Assembly: GCA_903921725.1 (NCBI GenBank)
Contig: CAIXRA010000055.1
Coordinates: 1-51,110, forward strand
Source: an uncultured Lentisphaerota bacterium
GTDB lineage: Bacteria; Verrucomicrobiota; Lentisphaeria; Oligosphaerales; CAITYL01
Direction: 5' to 3'
Length of the DNA stretch: 51,110 nt
Shown here: piece after piece, positions 14,901-23,409 of the stretch
Numbering within the stretch: position 1 is the first letter of the stretch
How the letters are laid out: the number at the start of each line of letters is the position of its first letter
Notes under the pieces: generated by a model
What the model was told of the DNA's origin: nothing
Databases searched by the model: none
What the model saw: only the letters and a program-made list of their open reading frames with translations
Translations under genes and position numbers: made by a program

Positions 14901-16972
14901 ACCGCGCCGCTGCCCAGGGAGCCGGTGGTGCCGTTGCCGACCTGCAGTGTGCCGCTGCTGATCGTAGTGATCCCGCTGTAGCTGTTGGCGCCCGCAAGCG
15001 TCAGCGTGCCGGAGCCGTCCTTGGTCAGCGTGCCGCTGGTCGTGCCGAGGATGCTGTTGATGGTGGTGTTGCCCGCGCCGCCGACCGTCAGGCCGAACGT
15101 GGCGCCGGTAATCGTTCCGGTGTTGCTGAGCGTCAGCGTGCCGGCGTCCGAGTTGATGCGGGAGGCACCGCCCAGGGTGACCAGACCGGCGTAGCTGTTC
15201 GAGCCGGACAGGTTGCGCAACGCGCCATCGCCGGCGACGCCCGTGCCGTTGAGCGTCAGCGCCTCGGCCAGAGTGGTGATGTTGCCCTGGATCTGCAGCG
15301 CCGCGCCGGAGGCGACCGTCGTGCCGGCCGCGGTGGTGCCGAGCGCCGCGGCGTTTTGGATGTTCAGCGCGCCGGCACTGACGACGGTCGTCCCGGTATA
15401 GGTGTTGGCACCGGTGAGCGTCAGGGTGCCGGCGCCGTCCTTAGCCAGCGTGCCGCTGGTCGTGCCGATGATGCTGTTGATCGTGGTGTTGCCCGCGCCG
15501 CCGACCGTCAGGCCGAACGTGGCGCCGGTGATCGTGCCGGTGTTGCTGAGCGTCAGCGTGCCGGCGTCCGAGTTGATGCGGGAGGCACCGCCCAGGGTGA
15601 CCAGACCGGCGTAGCTGTTCGAGCCGGACAGATTGCGCAACGCGCCATCAGCGGCGACACCGGTACCGTTGAGCGTCAGCGCCTCGGTCAGCGTGGTGAT
15701 GTTGCCCTGGAGCTGCAGCGCAGCGCCGGAAGCGACCGTCGTCCCGGCCGCGGTGGTGCCAAGCGCGGCCCCGTTCTGGATGGTCAACGCGCCTGCCGAG
15801 ACCGTCGTCGTCCCTGCGTAGAGATTGGAACCGGAGAGCGTCACCGTCCCGGTCGTGCTCTTGGCCAGCGTGCCGGTTCCATTGAGGATTGCGCTGATAC
15901 TGCCGGACTGCACCGCGTAACTGCTGCCGGCCAGCACGCCGGTCGTGCCGGTGATGCTGCCGCTGGTCAGGGTCACCGCGCCGACCGTGTCGCTGTAGGT
16001 GCCGATGTCGAGCGTGCCGCCGCTGACCGTCACCGCACCGCTGGCGATGACGTTGGACGCGCCGTAGGCCAGCGTGCCCGCCGAAACCGTGGTAAGCCCG
16101 GTATAAGCATTCGACCCGGTGAGCGTCACCGTACCCGCGGTACTCTTGGTCAGCGTCCCGCTGCCGCCGAGAATCGCGCTAATGCTGCCTGACTCCACCG
16201 CGTAACTGCTGCCGGCCAGCACGCCGGTCGTGCCGGTGATGCCGCCGCCGGTTAGGGTCACCGCTCCGACCGTGTCGCTGTAGGTGCCGATGTTGAGCGT
16301 GCCGCCGCTGACCGTCACCGCACCGCTGGCGATGACGTTGGACGCGCCGTAGGCCAGCGTGCCCGCCGAGATTGTCGTCGTGCCGGTGTAGCTATTTGCG
16401 CCGGAGAGCGTCAGGGTGCCTGATCCGGCTTTCCCCAAACCGCCGGCTCCAGAAATTACTCCTGCAGTCGCCGTGTTGCCTGAACCGTCAACGGCAAGCA
16501 AAAAACCACCGTTGTTCACCGTGCCGCCAATCGCCAGCGTCTTGCCGGCGGCCGCCTGCCATGTCTGCCCGGCAGAAAGAACCAAAGAAAGATTCGCCGA
16601 GCCGACCGTGGCCGACTCATTGGCCGTGATGCCGGCGGCGGCAAGCGTAAGCGTCCTTGCACTTGTCGCGGTAAGGGTATACGTTCCGCTTCCGCTTGGC
16701 TGGAAGATCAGCCCGGCGGCAGTTCGATTGCCGGTAAGCGTCACCGTCCCGGCCGCGCCGGACGCCGCACCAAACACCGCCGTGTCAGTGCTTGCGAGGG
16801 CAACATCAGCCGTGCCGTTCCACCAGTTGGTGCCCGTGGTGGTTCCGCCCCAGCTACCCGCACCGTCTTGCGCGCCAGGGGTGGTGATATTAGCATCCCA
16901 CGTGAGCATGCCCGCGGATGCCGGGGTGCCAAGAAGTGCCAACAATCCAATCAATCGCCACAGATTGCTCAC
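11942..16972 (-). CDS. PEP-CTERM beta-strand-repeat surface protein with L-type lectin-like domain
   Basis: About 1,677 residues. Signal peptide WRLIGLLALLGTPASA, then many autotransporter-associated beta-strand repeats of the form SGxNxYTGTTTISAGTL. Around residues 960-1220 is a lectin-like domain (GFNNGSGWASNA, ADGIVFVLQNDPLG, SIGIMFDTHQ, VRLVYDNVNKLLVE, SAYVGFTGATG) resembling bacterial legume-type lectins. More repeats follow and the tail is VPEPGTLGLLALG with an arginine cluster, a PEP-CTERM signal processed by an exosortase and linked to exopolysaccharide export. The GTG at 16972 is chosen since AAAGGGGG sits upstream at good spacing and a signal peptide follows at once; ATG 16990 and TTG 16993 lack a binding site. 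Two segments are recent tandem duplications. Confidence 0.9.
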   Translation of the reverse strand: MSNLWRLIGLLALLGTPASAGMLTWDANITTPGAQDGAGSWGGTTTGTNWWNGTADVALASTDTAVFGAASGAAGTVTLTGNRTAAGLIFQPSGSGTYTLTATSARTLTLAAAGITANESATVGSANLSLVLSAGQTWQAAAGKTLAIGGTVNNGGFLLAVDGSGNTATAGVISGAGGLGKAGSGTLTLSGANSYTGTTTISAGTLAYGASNVIASGAVTVSGGTLNIGTYSDTVGAVTLTGGGITGTTGVLAGSSYAVESGSISAILGGSGTLTKSTAGTVTLTGSNAYTGLTTVSAGTLAYGASNVIASGAVTVSGGTLDIGTYSDTVGAVTLTSGSITGTTGVLAGSSYAVQSGSISAILNGTGTLAKSTTGTVTLSGSNLYAGTTTVSAGALTIQNGAALGTTAAGTTVASGAALQLQGNITTLTEALTLNGTGVAADGALRNLSGSNSYAGLVTLGGASRINSDAGTLTLSNTGTITGATFGLTVGGAGNTTINSIIGTTSGTLAKDGAGTLTLTGANTYTGTTVVSAGALNIQNAAALGTTAAGTTVASGAALQIQGNITTLAEALTLNGTGVAGDGALRNLSGSNSYAGLVTLGGASRINSDAGTLTLSNTGTITGATFGLTVGGAGNTTINSILGTTSGTLTKDGSGTLTLAGANSYSGITTISSGTLQVGNGTTGSLGSGAVVNNGSLLFNRVGTVAAPFTVANAISGSGSLSFSGSGAVLLSGSNSYSGTTTVASGTTLRTGSTSALPGSAASGSLALNGVLDMRGKNVTLGGLSGTGTITDYTQLTAPNPATDVTLTVGGNNQSTVFGGVLMNGGLSTADTPTQTNALVTLSLVKTGTGTLTLAGNNPYTGTTTISSGALQIGNGGTTGTIGTYGDITNNGALAFNRSNNQVVTARISGSGSLTQAGTGRLELANVNTYTGGTTVLAGTLSARASSSLGSGAVALGNSTTLALGGDLAFSGFNNGSGWASNAMDPANPAHLGDNLLTLTDNPGNEANSVFRTAKVNVSNGFTANFVYLTRGQTPLNMADGIVFVLQNDPLGTAALGDNGGCLAYGGSKTTQAGEAITKSIGIMFDTHQGTNNNHGRTALLINGATEDANDTSYNGAAYVNAALGETSNTWSGTNSVYDLNTPGAVALDVYHPIMVRLVYDNVNKLLVETLVDTTTGQTKAWHYNVDIPTTVGGSSAYVGFTGATGAMISTQTVNAFWFGNDTATYANPISILPGATATVEMNVPSVSISSLTMSSGAGLNVTPAADMGPTTASHPAFALAAQITSLSGINNFNVANNGTGQGTLALSSVSGAGGLVKSGAGTLLLPTANSFTGTTEALAGSIVLGNSLALQNSTLVTSAADSGSVSFGGLTSATLGGLSGNGGLALANAAGASVALTVGANDQSTTYAGALTGSGSLTKTGTGTLALTGSVTYTGATTLNGGTLVVTGAGSLNGTSGIVINNGGVLDYNSSVPLTQPFTIVSGTIMGVGAVNGGVVVGQGSVMAPGNSTGTQEYSALTWAPGGTYQWEADIVVDSSGLPAGSVVNENVYQGTDPGFDFARITGQLDVTATAANPFVIDLRGVLQGTYALGAVQNWDPNQIHLWTIATADGGIVGFDPSKIRLDDKNFKANNAYATNGGFSVYQSGNSIMLQYVPEPGTLGLLALGTLALLGRRRR
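15001..15840 (-). repeat. Near-identical 420-bp tandem duplication in the PEP-CTERM gene
   Basis: 15001-15420 and 15421-15840 match at almost every base with an exact 420-bp offset (140 codons), for example around 15061-15212 versus 15481-15632. The frame is kept, so the protein gains one extra block of beta-strand repeats. Confidence 0.85.
15836..16405 (-). repeat. 285-bp tandem duplication in the PEP-CTERM gene
   Basis: 15836-16120 and 16121-16405 are close copies with an exact 285-bp offset (95 codons). They share the SDTVGAVTLT and GTTGVLAGSSYAV segments, which also occur in the giant protein starting at 45606. Confidence 0.8.
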
Positions 16973-17029
16973 TTCCCACCCCCTTTCCATCAAGCAAACG
17001 ACGCCTGCGTATTTTGTTAAACTAAATGT

Positions 17030-17057
17030 AAAGTACTGCCCAAAAACAAAAAGTCAA
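17030..17057 (-). promoter_or_regulatory. Candidate promoter of the PEP-CTERM gene (TTGACT-N16-TACTTT)
   Basis: Minus-strand TTGACT at 17057-17052 and TACTTT at 17035-17030 in a locally AT-rich stretch, about 60 bases ahead of the start codon. It is the best sigma-70-like match upstream of this gene. Confidence 0.45.
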
Positions 17058-17183
17058 TACCAGGCGCCGTGCAGAATGCCGTCAATATTTCCGCTTCACG
17101 GTGGACGGCCGCGGCAGGCGGCGGTGGGGAGAAGGCTTACCGGGGGGCAATGGATGGCGGTAGACGCAGTGGAAATCTGCGGG

Positions 17184-18425
17184 CTACAGGCAACGGATTG
17201 CCAATCCCTTCAGATATTCGCCTTCGGGAAAGGCCAGCGCCACGGGATGATCCTGGCCGGGGCCAAGGTGCGCCAACAGCTGGGTGTCGCGGCCGGCATC
17301 TACTGCCGCGCCGGCGATGACTTTCTGGAACAGCTCCGGGGAAACCCCGCCGGAGCATGAAAACGTGAAGAGCAGCCCGCCGGGACGCAGCAGCTTGAAC
17401 GCCAACAGGTTCAGGTCCTTGTAACCGCGGCAGGCACCCTCCGCCTGACTTTTGCTCTGCGCAAATTTCGGGGGATCCAGCACGACGGCGTCGAATTTCC
17501 GCCCCTGGTCCCTGAATTTCCGCAGCAGCTCGAACGCGTTCCCTTCCAGATATTCCCAGCAGTCCGACTGCACGCCGTTCAGCTCCGCGTTTGCCTTTGC
17601 CAGCGCCAGCGCCCCCGAAGACGCGTCGAGATTCAGCACCCGGCAGGACGGCACGGCCTGCGCCGCGCTGACCCCGAATCCGGCGGAATAGGAGAAGGCG
17701 TTCAGCAGCTCCAGCGGCGGCGCGTCCGGCGGCCGGCTGGCAGCAGCCTCCGCCAAAAACCGCCCCACAAGACGCCGGCTTTCGCGCTGGTCAAGAAAAA
17801 ATCCGGTCTTCTGGCCGCCGTGCAGATCCACCAGCAGCCGCATGCCGTTCTCGACGATCTCCAGCCGCTCCGGTGGAGCCTCTCCGTAGAGCAGCCCCGT
17901 CTCCGGTTCCAGCCCTTCCTTGCGCCGGATTTCAACGTCGCTGCGCTGCCAGATACCGGCGGGATGGGACTGCTCCGCCAGGATTTCCACAATCTCAGGC
18001 AGGCGCCGCGCCATGGCAAGCGTCAGCACCTGGACGGAGAGAAAATCCGCATAGGCGTCCACCACCAGGCCCGGCAGCAGATCCGCCTCGCCGTTCACCA
18101 GGCGAAACGCATTGGTCAGGCGGCGGCCACCCTCCCCGATCCGGGAAAAAACCGCCCGGCGCGCGGCGGATTCGGCGAGGCGGCGGACGAAAAATGCCCG
18201 GTCCACGGGCTCGTCATTCCAACTCCAGACACGCGCCACAATCTGCGAGGCCCCGTTCCAGCAGCAGCGGGCAAGGAACGTTCCATCCGCGGCGCAACAG
18301 TCCACCGTCCCGCCATCCACCGCACCGGTCTCGACGCGGGCCACCGCACCGGAAAAGATCCACGGATGGCGCTGCCGCAGCGACTTTTCACGCCCCGGTT
18401 TCAAAAACAGTTTGGGATGGGCCAT
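17184..18425 (-). CDS. Class I SAM-dependent rRNA methyltransferase (RlmI/RlmK type)
   Basis: 413 residues. The N-terminal PUA-like domain starts KPGREKSLRQRHPWIFSGAV; a central region carries FFLDQRESRR; the C-terminal Rossmann domain has LNAFSYSAGFGVSAA (SAM motif I), VLDPPKFAQ (catalytic DPPxF) and FTFSCSGG with the active-site cysteine of m5C methyltransferases. RlmI methylates C1962 of 23S rRNA. The ATG at 18425 has AGAGG six bases upstream. It lies just behind the terminator of the pilus-like operon, so it probably has its own promoter. Confidence 0.9.
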   Translation of the reverse strand: MAHPKLFLKPGREKSLRQRHPWIFSGAVARVETGAVDGGTVDCCAADGTFLARCCWNGASQIVARVWSWNDEPVDRAFFVRRLAESAARRAVFSRIGEGGRRLTNAFRLVNGEADLLPGLVVDAYADFLSVQVLTLAMARRLPEIVEILAEQSHPAGIWQRSDVEIRRKEGLEPETGLLYGEAPPERLEIVENGMRLLVDLHGGQKTGFFLDQRESRRLVGRFLAEAAASRPPDAPPLELLNAFSYSAGFGVSAAQAVPSCRVLNLDASSGALALAKANAELNGVQSDCWEYLEGNAFELLRKFRDQGRKFDAVVLDPPKFAQSKSQAEGACRGYKDLNLLAFKLLRPGGLLFTFSCSGGVSPELFQKVIAGAAVDAGRDTQLLAHLGPGQDHPVALAFPEGEYLKGLAIRCL

Positions 18426-18445
18426 GGATGCCTCTTCAGTGACAG

Positions 18446-18480
18446 AAAAAACGGGACGCGGCACAAAACCGCGTCCCGTT
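18446..18480 (-). terminator. Rho-independent terminator of the pilus-like operon
   Basis: A perfect 12-bp stem (AACGGGACGCGG paired with CCGCGTCCCGTT, 18450-18461 and 18469-18480) with a 7-base loop. On the minus strand the stem is followed by a run of T (18451-18446). It lies 58 bp behind the secretin stop codon at 18538. Confidence 0.9.
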
Positions 18481-18537
18481 CGTTCATCATCATCCAAAAT
18501 CCCTGCGATTCCACAGGGATTCAGCGTTTCCGCCGGA

Positions 18538-21213
18538 TCAGTTGCGAAGGCGCGGAATTCCGCTGCGGTCGTTGGTGCGGACTGGAATGCCGGACGGCTT
18601 GACCAGGCGCGCCGTCACGAAGATCAACAGGTCGCGCTTGACGTTCTTCGATCCCTTGGTCTGGAAGAGGAAGCCGATTATCGGGATGTCGGCGAGATAC
18701 GGAACCTTGTCTGTGTATTTCGTCGTGTCTTCCTTGATGAAGCCGCCGAGGACCAGCGTCTCACCGTCATAGATCTCGACCTGGGTCTCGACCTTGCGGC
18801 TCTCAATGATCGGCATCTGGTACTTGTAGTTGAACGGCTGGCCGCCGAGCGTGCCCATCTGGTTGAGCTCCGTATCGTAACCGATGAAGGCGGTCACTTC
18901 AGGGGTTAGCTTGAGGTTGATGACGAATTTATCGCGGACCTGCGGCGTAACACGGAGGATAACGCCGATGTTGGTCGGATCGCCGAAACGCGGGGCCGAC
19001 GGAACCGTCTCCACGCCGCCGCCGGCACCGGCGGCGCCGACGGCGACATTGTTGACGCGCGGGGGCTCCCACTCCGTCGGGAAGTAGCGCTTCGTGACCA
19101 TTTCCAGAACCGCCTCATTGCCGCTCATCGCGGTCACCTTCGGCGATGCGAGCATGTTGGTTGTCTGGCTCTGCTGGAGGGCACGGAGGATGGTGTCAAT
19201 CTGGTAGTTCCCGAGGATTGATTTCACGCCCAAGAGGGAATCCGATAGATTCGAGGCCAGCCCGAGGCCGGTGGTCGCATCACGGAGCCCCTGGCCAAGG
19301 CGGGTTGACGCATTCGCGGCGGCGGGCAAGTCCTTCATCGTATACGTCGTACCGGTGGGATCGCCATAGGCGTTCACGCCAGCTTCCGTACCAATCGTGT
19401 TAATCGTCCGTTGCTGCGTGCCCACGGGGGACGACCATGTCTGGTTGTAGACGGAGTTGTGGATATTGGTTCCCGTGCTAATCATCCAATCAAAGCCGAA
19501 CTCCTCGAGGTCGTTCACGCCGACTTCCATGAACTTGGCCTCGATGGTGACCTGCTCCGTGTCCACGTTGATTTCGTCAAGGACGATCTTGATTTTCTGC
19601 AGGTTCTCCGTCGTGTTGCGGACAATCAGCTTGCTGATGGCGGCGTTGTAGGCGATGCCGCTTCCCGGCGGGAACGCCACGCCGTACGACTCGAAGGACT
19701 TCTTCAGATTCTCCGGCGCGGTGGGCTCGCCGGTGGGCGCCGCGTCCGCCGGGGCCGTCACGGAGGCGGGCCCCATGGTCGTTGCCGAAACGGCCTTCAC
19801 CCCGGAGCCGAGACTGCCCAAAGCGGCCGGCGGAACCGCATAGAAGGCCGTCTCCATTTCATCAATCTCATCCCCGGCAGATGCAATCAGGACGGCCGTG
19901 CGATCCACGCGGAACTTCAGGCCGGCGCTCATGCAGATGTAGTGGATGGCGTCGTCCAGGGGAACATTGTTCATGCTGATGGTGACCGTCCGCGAACCGA
20001 CGGCCGTACCCGCTGTAGCACCGGCGGCGGCATCCGGAGCCGGGCCGGCGGCGGCGTCAACGGCCACCCCGTCCACGGGAGGCGTGACGGTCGCATCGGG
20101 CATGGCAGCCGGACCGGCACCCCGGGCGGAGGCATTGGCGGGGACATAGAGGACGATGTTGACGCCTTGGCCGTCCGGATCAAGCTCCATGCTGCGTTTC
20201 TTCAGGAACTGGATCACCTGGGAAATGGTGGCGTCCTCAAACTCAATCTTCGGCAACACGATGGTGTGGAGACGCGCCCGCAGCCCCGTCCCGGACGACT
20301 CGGTCTTGGAAACCGCGCGCGAACCATCTTCCTTGCTGTCGGCGGCGTTGGCCGGGTTCACGGGTTCGGCCCATATCCACTCCATCGCGGCCAGACGCTG
20401 CGTCTCCGTCGCGGCGCGGCGGATTTTGGCAACCTCGAGGAGGGCCTTGTCAATCTGGTGGATGCCGTGGGTGGCGCGGAGGTTCGTGGGATCCTTCACC
20501 AGGACGCGTTCGTAGTAGTTGCGGGCATCGGTGTAGCGCTTGTTGGCCATCATCACTTTTCCCTGCTCCAGGAGGGTGTTGAGGCTGGTGTCGCGCGTGG
20601 CTTTTTCGGAGTCCACATTTTCCGGGGCGACCGCGCCCTTGAATTCCGCCTTCTTCTTGTCGGCCGTGAACTCCTCAATCAGGGACTGCATCTCGTCCTT
20701 GAGCTGCGGGTCAAGCGTGTATGCGGTGCGGCAATGGATAATGGCCTCGTCAAACTTATCGGCTTTGGCGGAATTCCGGCCTTCGTCGGCGAGCGCCTCG
20801 GCAAACACGGCGTTGATGTTGGCTTTGCGCTCGCGGATATCTGCGATTCTCTTGAGCACGAGGCTGTCGCTCTTGCTGATCTTCGCCCAGCGCTCTTCCG
20901 CCTTCGTGTAAAGATCCAGCGCGTCCCGGTACTCCCGCTTCTGGAAAGCCTGGAAACCCTGGGCCGCGAACTGTTCGGCCATGAGCCGCGCTTCCTTGCG
21001 CTGCAGTTCTTCACGGGTGGCCAGCTCGCCCGGCTGCACATCCGCGGGGACGGCCTCGGCGACAACGGCGGGCGTCACGGCGGGCTGGTCGGCAGGGGCG
21101 GCAACCGCCTCACCATCGGCGGCATGGGTGGGAAGGGCGGCCCAACAAAGGGATGAGGCTCCCAGTACGGAAGCAACCATCGAGAGGCGGAACCACTTTC
21201 GTTCTTTGCACAT
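18538..21213 (-). CDS. Secretin-like outer-membrane protein, Amuc_1098 family
   Basis: 891 residues. Signal peptide (VASVLGASSLCWAALPTHAA), then TPR-like helices (YRDALDLYTKAEERW, DARNYYERVLVKDPTNLR), an STN-like domain with ISMNNVPLDDAIHYICMSAG, an N1-type domain and the secretin domain with ASPKVTAMSGNEA, GDPTNIGVILRVTPQ and ETLVLGGFI ... VPYLADIPIIGFLF. Secretins form the outer-membrane pore of type IV pilus and type II secretion systems. The start ATG 21213 follows GGGAG by eight bases. It is the last gene of the five-gene cluster and is followed by a strong terminator. The order and domains match Akkermansia Amuc_1098-1102. Confidence 0.9.
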   Translation of the reverse strand: MCKERKWFRLSMVASVLGASSLCWAALPTHAADGEAVAAPADQPAVTPAVVAEAVPADVQPGELATREELQRKEARLMAEQFAAQGFQAFQKREYRDALDLYTKAEERWAKISKSDSLVLKRIADIRERKANINAVFAEALADEGRNSAKADKFDEAIIHCRTAYTLDPQLKDEMQSLIEEFTADKKKAEFKGAVAPENVDSEKATRDTSLNTLLEQGKVMMANKRYTDARNYYERVLVKDPTNLRATHGIHQIDKALLEVAKIRRAATETQRLAAMEWIWAEPVNPANAADSKEDGSRAVSKTESSGTGLRARLHTIVLPKIEFEDATISQVIQFLKKRSMELDPDGQGVNIVLYVPANASARGAGPAAMPDATVTPPVDGVAVDAAAGPAPDAAAGATAGTAVGSRTVTISMNNVPLDDAIHYICMSAGLKFRVDRTAVLIASAGDEIDEMETAFYAVPPAALGSLGSGVKAVSATTMGPASVTAPADAAPTGEPTAPENLKKSFESYGVAFPPGSGIAYNAAISKLIVRNTTENLQKIKIVLDEINVDTEQVTIEAKFMEVGVNDLEEFGFDWMISTGTNIHNSVYNQTWSSPVGTQQRTINTIGTEAGVNAYGDPTGTTYTMKDLPAAANASTRLGQGLRDATTGLGLASNLSDSLLGVKSILGNYQIDTILRALQQSQTTNMLASPKVTAMSGNEAVLEMVTKRYFPTEWEPPRVNNVAVGAAGAGGGVETVPSAPRFGDPTNIGVILRVTPQVRDKFVINLKLTPEVTAFIGYDTELNQMGTLGGQPFNYKYQMPIIESRKVETQVEIYDGETLVLGGFIKEDTTKYTDKVPYLADIPIIGFLFQTKGSKNVKRDLLIFVTARLVKPSGIPVRTNDRSGIPRLRN

Positions 21214-21252
21214 CGTTTTTCTCCCACTCTCTTTTTGCCGAAGATTCTGGAC

Positions 21253-21280
21253 ACTTTAATATTGGAATGTCGCAAAGCAA
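21253..21280 (-). promoter_or_regulatory. Possible internal promoter before the secretin gene (TTGCTT-N16-TAAAGT)
   Basis: In the 97-bp gap ahead of the secretin gene, the longest gap of the operon, minus-strand TTGCTT (21280-21275) and TAAAGT (21258-21253) are spaced 16 bp in AT-rich sequence. It could give extra secretin transcript; the evidence is sequence resemblance only. Confidence 0.3.
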
Positions 21281-21310
21281 CACTCTCGAAAAACATTTTT
21301 GTCACGCCCC

Positions 21311-22468
21311 TCACGGGGGCGGCATCATTGGACCGCCTGGAATGGAGGACGCGTTCAGCTGCGGCGGCAAGTCCGTCGGCGGGCGGAACCGGCTGATGGT
21401 AAAGCGCTTGCCGCCCTCCGCCGAGCCGGCAGGCTCAACGACGGCCTCGTTGGCGGAGGCCTCCACAATCTTGTAGACTTCGGCCGGCCCCTTGTCGATG
21501 CCGACGGAGATTTCACCGCCCACAATCCCGTCGATGACCTGATATTTGCCAGGCTCCTGCGGATTCCGCACAAGCGCCAGGCGCACCTTGATGCCGCGCT
21601 CATACGCCGCCACTCCCGGCCGGATCACCATCGGCTCTTCGTCGCCGTGCTGGATGGTCAGCTCCGAGATGTCCTTGTCGATGGTCATGTTGATGGAGCG
21701 GTCCATGACCGGCATGACCTTGGGCACGATGTCAATCAGCTTAAAGCCGGCAAGGGTTTCGCCGAGGCGGGCGAAACGCGTCACGCGCCGGTTCCCTTCA
21801 AGCACATTGAACTGGAGAACCCACGCCGCCTTCGTCTTGCCTTCCCGTGAAACCTTTTCCAGGCGCAACGGGAGCAGGGTCTGGTCGGTCTGCACGAAAC
21901 AGAGCTTCACGGCGTACGGAGGATGGGAGGCGGGATTGCCGGGATGGGTGCCGGCCCTGTATTCCTCGTAGTTCGTAAAGCCATCGCCATCGGGATCCAG
22001 ATTGCAGGCGTAGAGGGTCACGTCCGGAAACAGTTCCAGATACTTCTTTTTCCACAAATCCGGAAGACCGTCCTTTGCGGAGGACACGCGGGGATCGTGA
22101 GGCCCGCTTCCCACGCCCTGTGGCCATTTGCAATCGGAGCACTTTTCATAGTCGTACGGCAGGACGTAGGAGCATTCCGGGTTCATGCACCAGATATACC
22201 TGCGGGGATTGAACATCGACGTCACTTCACCCATGGGCCGCGGCCACTGCGTTCTCGAATCCGCCAGCGCCTGAAGGCCGACAAACTCCCTGGCGGGGTC
22301 AAAAGCGGGGAGCGGTGTGACTTTGGTCGGCACGCCCTGGGTTCCGAGCGTGTCGATATGCTCCTTGACGCCCTTGAGGGACACCCCGAGGAAGACGCAC
22401 CAGGCGAGCAGTCCCAGAAGAACCGCACCCAGGCAGACTTTTTCGTAATGATGCTTCAGGAATTCCAA
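21311..22468 (-). CDS. Amuc_1099-like pilus-system protein with zinc-ribbon-like and calcium-loop motifs
   Basis: 385 residues. One N-terminal transmembrane helix (~11-30, VCLGAVLLGLLAWCVFLGVS) places the rest in the periplasm. Residues 94-113 have CMNPEC and CSDC, a C-x4-C plus C-x2-C arrangement that looks like a zinc ribbon. Residues 158-169 (DPDGDGFTNYEE) form a thrombospondin-3/EF-hand-like calcium loop. The C-terminal half is beta-rich with no recognised family motif. Position second to last in the cluster, ahead of the secretin, matches Amuc_1099. The molecular role is unknown; bridging the inner-membrane platform and secretin is an inference from layout. Confidence 0.75.
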   Translation of the reverse strand: MEFLKHHYEKVCLGAVLLGLLAWCVFLGVSLKGVKEHIDTLGTQGVPTKVTPLPAFDPAREFVGLQALADSRTQWPRPMGEVTSMFNPRRYIWCMNPECSYVLPYDYEKCSDCKWPQGVGSGPHDPRVSSAKDGLPDLWKKKYLELFPDVTLYACNLDPDGDGFTNYEEYRAGTHPGNPASHPPYAVKLCFVQTDQTLLPLRLEKVSREGKTKAAWVLQFNVLEGNRRVTRFARLGETLAGFKLIDIVPKVMPVMDRSINMTIDKDISELTIQHGDEEPMVIRPGVAAYERGIKVRLALVRNPQEPGKYQVIDGIVGGEISVGIDKGPAEVYKIVEASANEAVVEPAGSAEGGKRFTISRFRPPTDLPPQLNASSIPGGPMMPPP

Positions 22469-22485
22469 GGTGGTCTCTCCCCGGC

Positions 22486-23403
22486 TTATTTCGTGTTCTC
22501 AAATTCGACCAGGTCCACAAGCAGTACGGCCTGGATGTCGCGCGGCGAAAGGAAAATGCGGTCGTCCTTTTTTTCAATGGCGGGATTTTCCTTCACCAGC
22601 GCGCCGGACTTGGCGGCGCCGCGTCCCGCTACCGGACCGCTGCCGGGCCGCACCGGGGTGCGCGGGCCTTTTTCGTCGCCCACCGAAACCAGCTCTTGGA
22701 TGTCCACGCTGCGCACGATGAAAATGCCTTTCGCCTCGTTTCCCTGCAGGCTGTTGAGCAGTTTCTGCACGGCGGTGTCCGTGCCGGAGACGGCGACTTC
22801 AAACGTCTCCACGCTGTACAGGCCGTCCTTGAGCGGCCTGGCACCCGAAGGCGTCAGGCGGTTGACGCGCAACACCTGCGATCCCGAACCCATCGAAGGT
22901 CCCACGGCGGCCATGATCTCGCTGATGATCCGCAGCTGCTTCAGGAGCTGGGGCGTGTCCGACTCGGCCGGCGGTGTCGTGGACTTGAACACCGGGTCAA
23001 AGGAGAAGTCGACGGCGGTCGCGGCGACGGCGACCCCCTTGGCGGCAAGCGCCTTCTGCATCGCCGCGCATTCATCGCGCAGGATCTGGACGCATTCCAG
23101 CCCCGTGCGCTTCTCCGGGGGGAAGCTGTAGCGCTCCACCAGCGTGTCCACAAAATCCTGGACGGCCTTGTCGGTGCGCGTCCGGTTGCTTTTCGCCGCC
23201 GCAAGATTGGCGGCGTTGATGCTGTACGAGCCCCGCTCGGCCGCCTCGAAGGAGGATATCTGCTCCTGAACCTTGTCCTCCTTCTGCTTGGCGGCAATTC
23301 GCTTCTGCGCGAAGAGGAACACCAGCGCGGCAACGGTCACCAAGGCGGCGGCCATCAGCAGGACAAAGGAGATGTTTCGTTTGAAAAAACCCATGGCAGT
23401 CAT
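22486..23403 (-). CDS. Amuc_1100-like pilus-system protein
   Basis: 305 residues with an N-terminal transmembrane helix (ISFVLLMAAALVTVAALVFLFA), a periplasmic coiled-coil segment (QKRIAAKQKEDKVQEQISSF) and a beta/alpha domain with VSGTDTAVQKLLNSLQGNE that looks PilO-like. Akkermansia Amuc_1100 is an outer-membrane-associated protein reported to act on host TLR2; its fold is PilO-related. The gene starts only six bases after the PilM-like gene. ATG 23403 or ATG 23394 (better spaced from GGATGG) could be used. Assignment rests on position, topology and size, not on a sequence alignment. Confidence 0.75.
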   Translation of the reverse strand: MTAMGFFKRNISFVLLMAAALVTVAALVFLFAQKRIAAKQKEDKVQEQISSFEAAERGSYSINAANLAAAKSNRTRTDKAVQDFVDTLVERYSFPPEKRTGLECVQILRDECAAMQKALAAKGVAVAATAVDFSFDPVFKSTTPPAESDTPQLLKQLRIISEIMAAVGPSMGSGSQVLRVNRLTPSGARPLKDGLYSVETFEVAVSGTDTAVQKLLNSLQGNEAKGIFIVRSVDIQELVSVGDEKGPRTPVRPGSGPVAGRGAAKSGALVKENPAIEKKDDRIFLSPRDIQAVLLVDLVEFENTK

Positions 23404-23409
23404 CCATCC

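Noticed and set aside
14468..16192. 574-codon plus-strand frame with repeated RQAERGAG and DAGGTAQGDQ segments
   Set aside because: It is the antisense of the beta-strand repeats and its periodicity simply reflects the duplicated DNA.
17042..17183. Small gene between the PEP-CTERM gene and the methyltransferase gene
   Set aside because: Open frames here lack ribosome binding sites and overlap the methyltransferase antisense.
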